From positions 51,800,583 through 51,864,582 of the forward strand of contig CM070874.1 in NCBI GenBank assembly GCA_036365515.1: DNA of 64,000 nucleotides, written 5' to 3'. A model generated the notes under the pieces. It did not search any database and was not told where the DNA came from. It saw only the letters and a list, made by a program, of their open reading frames with translations. A program made the translations under genes and the position numbers. Below, piece after piece: positions 60,074-64,000 of this stretch. Within the stretch, counting starts at the first letter, position 1. Every line of letters starts with the position of its first letter. This DNA is from Torymus aiolomorphi. Taxonomy: Eukaryota > Arthropoda > Insecta > Hymenoptera > Torymidae.

Positions 60074-61062
60074 GGAGGTATTTTATCAGAGTGGTAAAAT
60101 GTTAGATGGATATTTTCTCAGAAAATATACTATAGTTTAAGATATTTTCCGAATCTGATACCGTAAATTCCGGACGGCAGCTATTCAGATCACAAAGGGA
60201 ATTACTTTCGAAAAAAAATATCAGAAAAATTTGCGTCCATAAAAATTGAAAACAGATTCCATAAAATTATGAAGATACTTTTAACTAGACAAACAAAATT
60301 CCGAAAAATCTAAAACATTCATTCCGATACAATTTTTAGCTCATTTGTCGACGTTATAGCTTCTCTAAATCACTGCATTTTCTACAATTTAAACATTAGA
60401 TACACGGAGAGAAATCTGTAAAGAAAAGCTCATCAAAACTTATAGACCTTTCGCATTACATGGCATCAAACAATTTCTGCCTTAACTTATAACAGTTAGG
60501 CATATACTCGTGCGCCATCTCCATGGGAATCCCCATAGCCGAATCGCTGGGCCTGATGACCAAAATTCATGATCGTCTTGATTTTTGATCGACTGGTGGG
60601 GATAGCGGGAGCGACACATATACATACACGTGTACAACTTCACGTTTCGCGCGCACTGGTTTTGCAATTTGAATGCCTCAAAACGCAAGACACTGATAAC
60701 ATTTTTTCATCAGGTCGAGCAAAACACGCATCGAGCGAACCATGAAGTTTTCTTGAAAGTAACATGAAGTTAACTCATGAAAAACCAATAGAGTTAGTTC
60801 GTACATAGGCTGATGAACTTTTCGATAGAGATATCTCTCCGTGTAGAAATGGCATTCGAAATATTGATATCACATATCATATAAAAATAATTTAATGAAA
60901 ATATTATGCCTTCCTGCCCAATTTGTTCAAATTCTTAAATATTATATATTTTTAAACATTCGAAAAATTTAGCCTTCTATCATAAGATATTCTAATTCGT
61001 TTTTTGACTTTTCTGAGAAAATACTCATCTAACATTTTAACATCATGATAAAATACCTCTAT
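60074..61062. mobile_element. About 1 kb inverted-repeat element with a nested element
   Basis: The 50-bp ends GAGGTATTTTATCA...TTTTCTCAGAAAA and their complement, with several mismatches, bracket non-coding DNA. The TA-flanked element at 60,403-60,843 is nested inside. Confidence 0.5.
60403..60843. mobile_element. TA-flanked element with CACGGAGAGAAA ends, 441 bp
   Basis: The ends CACGGAGAGAAATC and GATATCTCTCCGTG are flanked by TA at 60,401-60,402 and 60,844-60,845. It shares its tips with 58,273-58,993 but not the interior; the 68-residue frame at 60,482-60,688 is not recognised. Confidence 0.6.
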
Positions 61063-62589
61063 CCCCCCCCCCTCCCTCCAGTATAAACATAAACACCGAC
61101 AAAAACAAGAGATTTGTTGTTTTATGTTTATGTTTGAATGGCCGCCGTGATCCTTCTCGTCTGTTTGTTTATGCGCGGTACCTCGACTTGGCGAGTTTAA
61201 ATCACTGCGCCTATCAGCTGTAATGACTTATGACCACTGGCCGTCTTCTGAATAGTCCGGTCCACTGATTCGCGCGCGGGCGAATTTGAAACGAAACATG
61301 ATTTGAATGGGCTGGTCTCAAACATATCGGCCGCTAACTATTTGATTCCACAACCCTTAGAACTCGTTGCCGTCTGGTGCTTCTTCCAAGACGAGCACCC
61401 TGGGGCTTGAATCCCTATCTATCTCGGAGAACAATACACGCGAGACAAGAGGTTTAGACCAATCAGAGGGCTTCTTTAAAAGGAAAAATGGCTCTCTTGT
61501 GAGCGACATGCTTAGTGAATCAAGCCACCGGCTTGTTGCGTTTCGGATTCCCGATTACTAAAAATCTATGAACAATCAAAATTTCTTGTTTTTAACTTTT
61601 TTACTCTATTTCGAGAGTATGCCATGTTCAGCTTCCTTTTCACATTGTCTTATATGGCGTTAGAGTTTAACAGTAATAAATATTCATAGACTGCCTCAAG
61701 ACCTTGAATTTGAACCGTGACTGATCTTCCTGAGACATTCATAACTGAAGTTACGATCGTTTAATGATTTTTTCGTAACATTCAAATAGACGTTATGCGG
61801 CTTCAAGGAAAGTTTCGAACTTATAGTTAACTTTATTTCGAAAATTACCTTGAGAATTATAAAAAATTAAATAAAAAGTAGCTTATTTTTACTACTCACT
61901 ACTGGTATCAAAGAAAAGAAAAAATAACTTTCAAGATTGTAGGCGAAGTTTTATGAGCAAATCCACAGTACTTTGAAGTACATAATTTATTTCTGCCATT
62001 AGTTTGCTATGTGAAGCACGTGAACTAGAAAAAATAAAAGTAAATAAATAAATATAATAAATATAAATATTTCATAAATATCGAAGTCAAAAGGTATTTT
62101 CTTCGACCCCCAGCCGAAAGCTTCCCAGCTTGATTTGATCCGGGAACTACTTAGAAACTTAATTAGAAACATAATCTTACTCAGTAATGAACGTGATATA
62201 TTATGCTCATAAAGGAGAAGAGTCGAAAAGGTAACCATTTTTTTACAGGTCGGCAAAAAGCAGTAAAAAATTATTTTTCAATAATTTTTAATAACTCATA
62301 AATTTTTTATGAGATTTATTTATAATTTTAATTAATTATAAAATTATCTTCTAAAAATTTCTAAAAATAATTTTATAATAAATAAATTGACAAATAAAAT
62401 TTAAGATTTTGGAAAATATTTAACTTACCTGCTTATTAAAAACATGGTTTTTGGTTGTAATTTAAAATCTAATCTGCTTAGTGAAGTAATTTAATAGATT
62501 CAGTTTATTGAATGTACAAAAGATAGAATCAACATTTGTCGTATTATTTAAGTTTGGAATAAAAAATGGAATGAAATAAATGTTGTCTC
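61063..62589. other. No gene recognised
   Basis: Begins with a C-run (61,065-61,080). A moderately GC-rich part at 61,130-61,560 includes a 64-residue plus-strand frame without known features, then AT-rich DNA. The region could be single-copy host DNA, but nothing proves it. Confidence 0.35.
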
Positions 62590-62599
62590 AATTTAAATA

Positions 62600-62720
62600 T
62601 ATTTTATTTTATTGTACGTAATAATTCCTATAAGATAAATATAAAAAAATAATTATAAAATAGAAAGACGAGAAGACCCTATAAAATTAAACGATATAGG
62701 GAAACAAGAACTTAATTACT
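62600..62720 (+). pseudogene. Possible nuclear copy of mitochondrial 16S rRNA
   Basis: GACGAGAAGACCCTATAAAA at 62,667-62,686 matches a highly conserved segment of insect mitochondrial large-subunit rRNA, embedded in very AT-rich DNA as in insect mitochondria. The limits of the match and the rest of the rRNA structure cannot be judged by eye. Confidence 0.45.
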
Positions 62721-62899
62721 TTTAATTAACTTTACATAAATTTATGAATTTTATACCCATTAATAATAAAATTAAATCATTATCGACAATCATGATTTTT
62801 TAAATACATTTTAAACACCTTTTAAGCCTAAAAGACATATATTATATTAACATTGCGCAGAGGGGCCACTACAATTTCTGAAGAACAAAAACCTCGTTG

Positions 62900-63095
62900 G
62901 AGATAGGGTGTTTTTGAACCAGACGCTGAAATGGGGCGTTCTTGAAACGGCAGCCGAGATAGAGCGTTTTTGAACCGAACACTGAAGTGGGGCGTTCTCA
63001 AAGCGGCAGCCGAGACAGAGTGTTCTTCAAACAGTCGCTGAGATAGGGCGTTTTCGAAGTGGCAGCCGAAATAGGATCTTCTTCCACTCAGACGT
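62900..63095. repeat. 28-bp minisatellite B
   Basis: About seven units of 28 bp, alternating between a GAGATAGGGCGTTTTTGAAC-type and a GAAATGGGGCGTTCTTGAAA-type unit, which gives a higher-order 56-bp pattern. Read on the minus strand its GAAAACGCC...CTCGGC core resembles minisatellite A. Confidence 0.75.
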
Positions 63096-64000
63096 CGATA
63101 TAGAGCATGCAGCGAAAAACTCTGAGTACGAACGACAATGTTGAATATTAAAAAATAAATAATTTGCGATAATTACAATAGAAATTTTTTTATTTCTATC
63201 TCTTATTTGAAGTCTATATTAGTTTACAAAATTATAATTTTATTTCATAACCTACTCATGTATCAAATAAAAAGTAAAAACATACTTAAATTCACTATCA
63301 ACTATATTTTCTTGGACACATTACCTTCTGCATGTGTTTTTAATGTCTGCCCCGACCAGCAAAAACCTCAGCTTCGCCTCGATTTTGCAAATGTCGGGTT
63401 ATGCATCAACCACCCATGCATCGCACTTATACTCACTCAGCTCTCCGAGTAGTAAAAGTAGCAGAGGCCTAGCGCTAACGCAGACCAGGAAAAAAAATCA
63501 GTATAGATACGTATAGCCGAGCATGAGCTAGCAGCCGGTAACGCTATTTTATCAATTAACATTAATTATCAAACGTACTTTCGGCTTAGCGATGAAGAAT
63601 AGTATATTACATACCTAAGCCAGTAAAATAAGAAATGTCTCAAAATGTGGGCAAGAAATGGGAAATATATTGGAAGAAGATATGGGACATATATTGGCAA
63701 TCCATTTACCAATATCTTGCGGAAATCTCTGTCAATGCGCTCAACCCAAGCTTTCCCCCAGATATTGCCAATTTTTTTACATTTTACATTTTTAAAAGCA
63801 TTGTCAAGTGTTTTACATTATACGCTAATGAATCAATGAAACTATTTCGATTTTCATATTATTGTTAGTACAACCAAGTAAAGTAAAAGCTAAAAAAACT
63901 GTTATAGAAATATAAAAATAGGAATAAGTATAGAAATTATAAAGTATAACTAGATCTTGCTTGTTTTAAATTTTATGTTATCATGATGAAAGGTTACTGT
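63096..64000. other. AT-rich DNA, no gene recognised
   Basis: Short overlapping frames at 63,207-63,516 and 63,635-63,868 lack recognisable motifs. A block with TATATTGG repeated twice (63,667 and 63,690) is the only local structure seen. Confidence 0.4.

Overview
The window is eukaryotic, AT-rich DNA made almost entirely of transposable elements. I see no gene I can assign to the host, no rRNA, no intact tRNA and no CRISPR array. The element types (Ty3/gypsy-like LTR elements with a lysine-tRNA-type primer site, Penelope-like elements with hammerhead ribozymes, TA- and TTAA-flanked miniature elements, spliced transposase genes, long dinucleotide runs) suggest an arthropod, probably an insect. 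The sequence does not identify the species.

Bases 1-20,900. A 6.8 kb DNA transposon (TE1, 171-6,953) has inverted ends of about 0.94 kb and an apparently intact four-exon minus-strand gene coding for about 662 residues. A small ribozyme-bearing element with 16-bp direct repeats sits inside it. A decayed relative of the same gene (TE2, 8,260-9,133) follows, then a 5'-truncated gypsy element on the minus strand (about 9,140-11,660), then 0.9 kb of unassigned DNA and the start of the LTR of a second gypsy element. The block 5,197-13,047 is repeated almost identically as a tandem copy at 13,048-20,901.

Bases 20,417-38,141. Gypsy element B is complete from LTR to LTR (748 and 749 bp) with the target duplication AGTT. 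It carries gag, protease, RT, RNase H, integrase and a third small ORF. It is damaged by in-frame TGA codons and two small frameshifts. Its pol gene is split by the main object of the window: a 10,396-bp element (23,090-33,485) that is almost entirely one palindrome (arms 4.8 and 5.2 kb, loop 368 bp). It is flanked by the 6-bp duplication CGCCGG and has AG...CT ends. Removing it with one copy of the duplication leaves the pol frame open across the junction. The 6-bp duplication and terminal AG recall Polinton/Maverick elements, but no Polinton hallmark gene is visible. Each arm carries one copy of an outward-facing 111-residue gene.

Bases 38,146-64,000. This is a patchwork of smaller repeats: degenerate tandem repeats, a fold-back element with another element inserted in it, a Penelope-like GIY-YIG endonuclease fragment between inverted repeats that both carry hammerhead cores, TA-flanked and TTAA-flanked miniature elements, two 28-bp minisatellites, a 3.0 kb palindrome at 52,517-55,511, very long (AT)n and (GT)n tracts, a tRNA-like sequence, and a short stretch resembling mitochondrial large-subunit rRNA.

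The genes form no pathway; each set serves its own element. The order of insertion can be read in places. Gypsy B inserted before the 7.85 kb tandem duplication, because part of its LTR was duplicated. Gypsy B also predates the 10.4 kb palindrome. TE1 predates the small ribozyme element. All coordinates come from reading the sequence by eye; similarity calls are from memory of protein families, without a database search.
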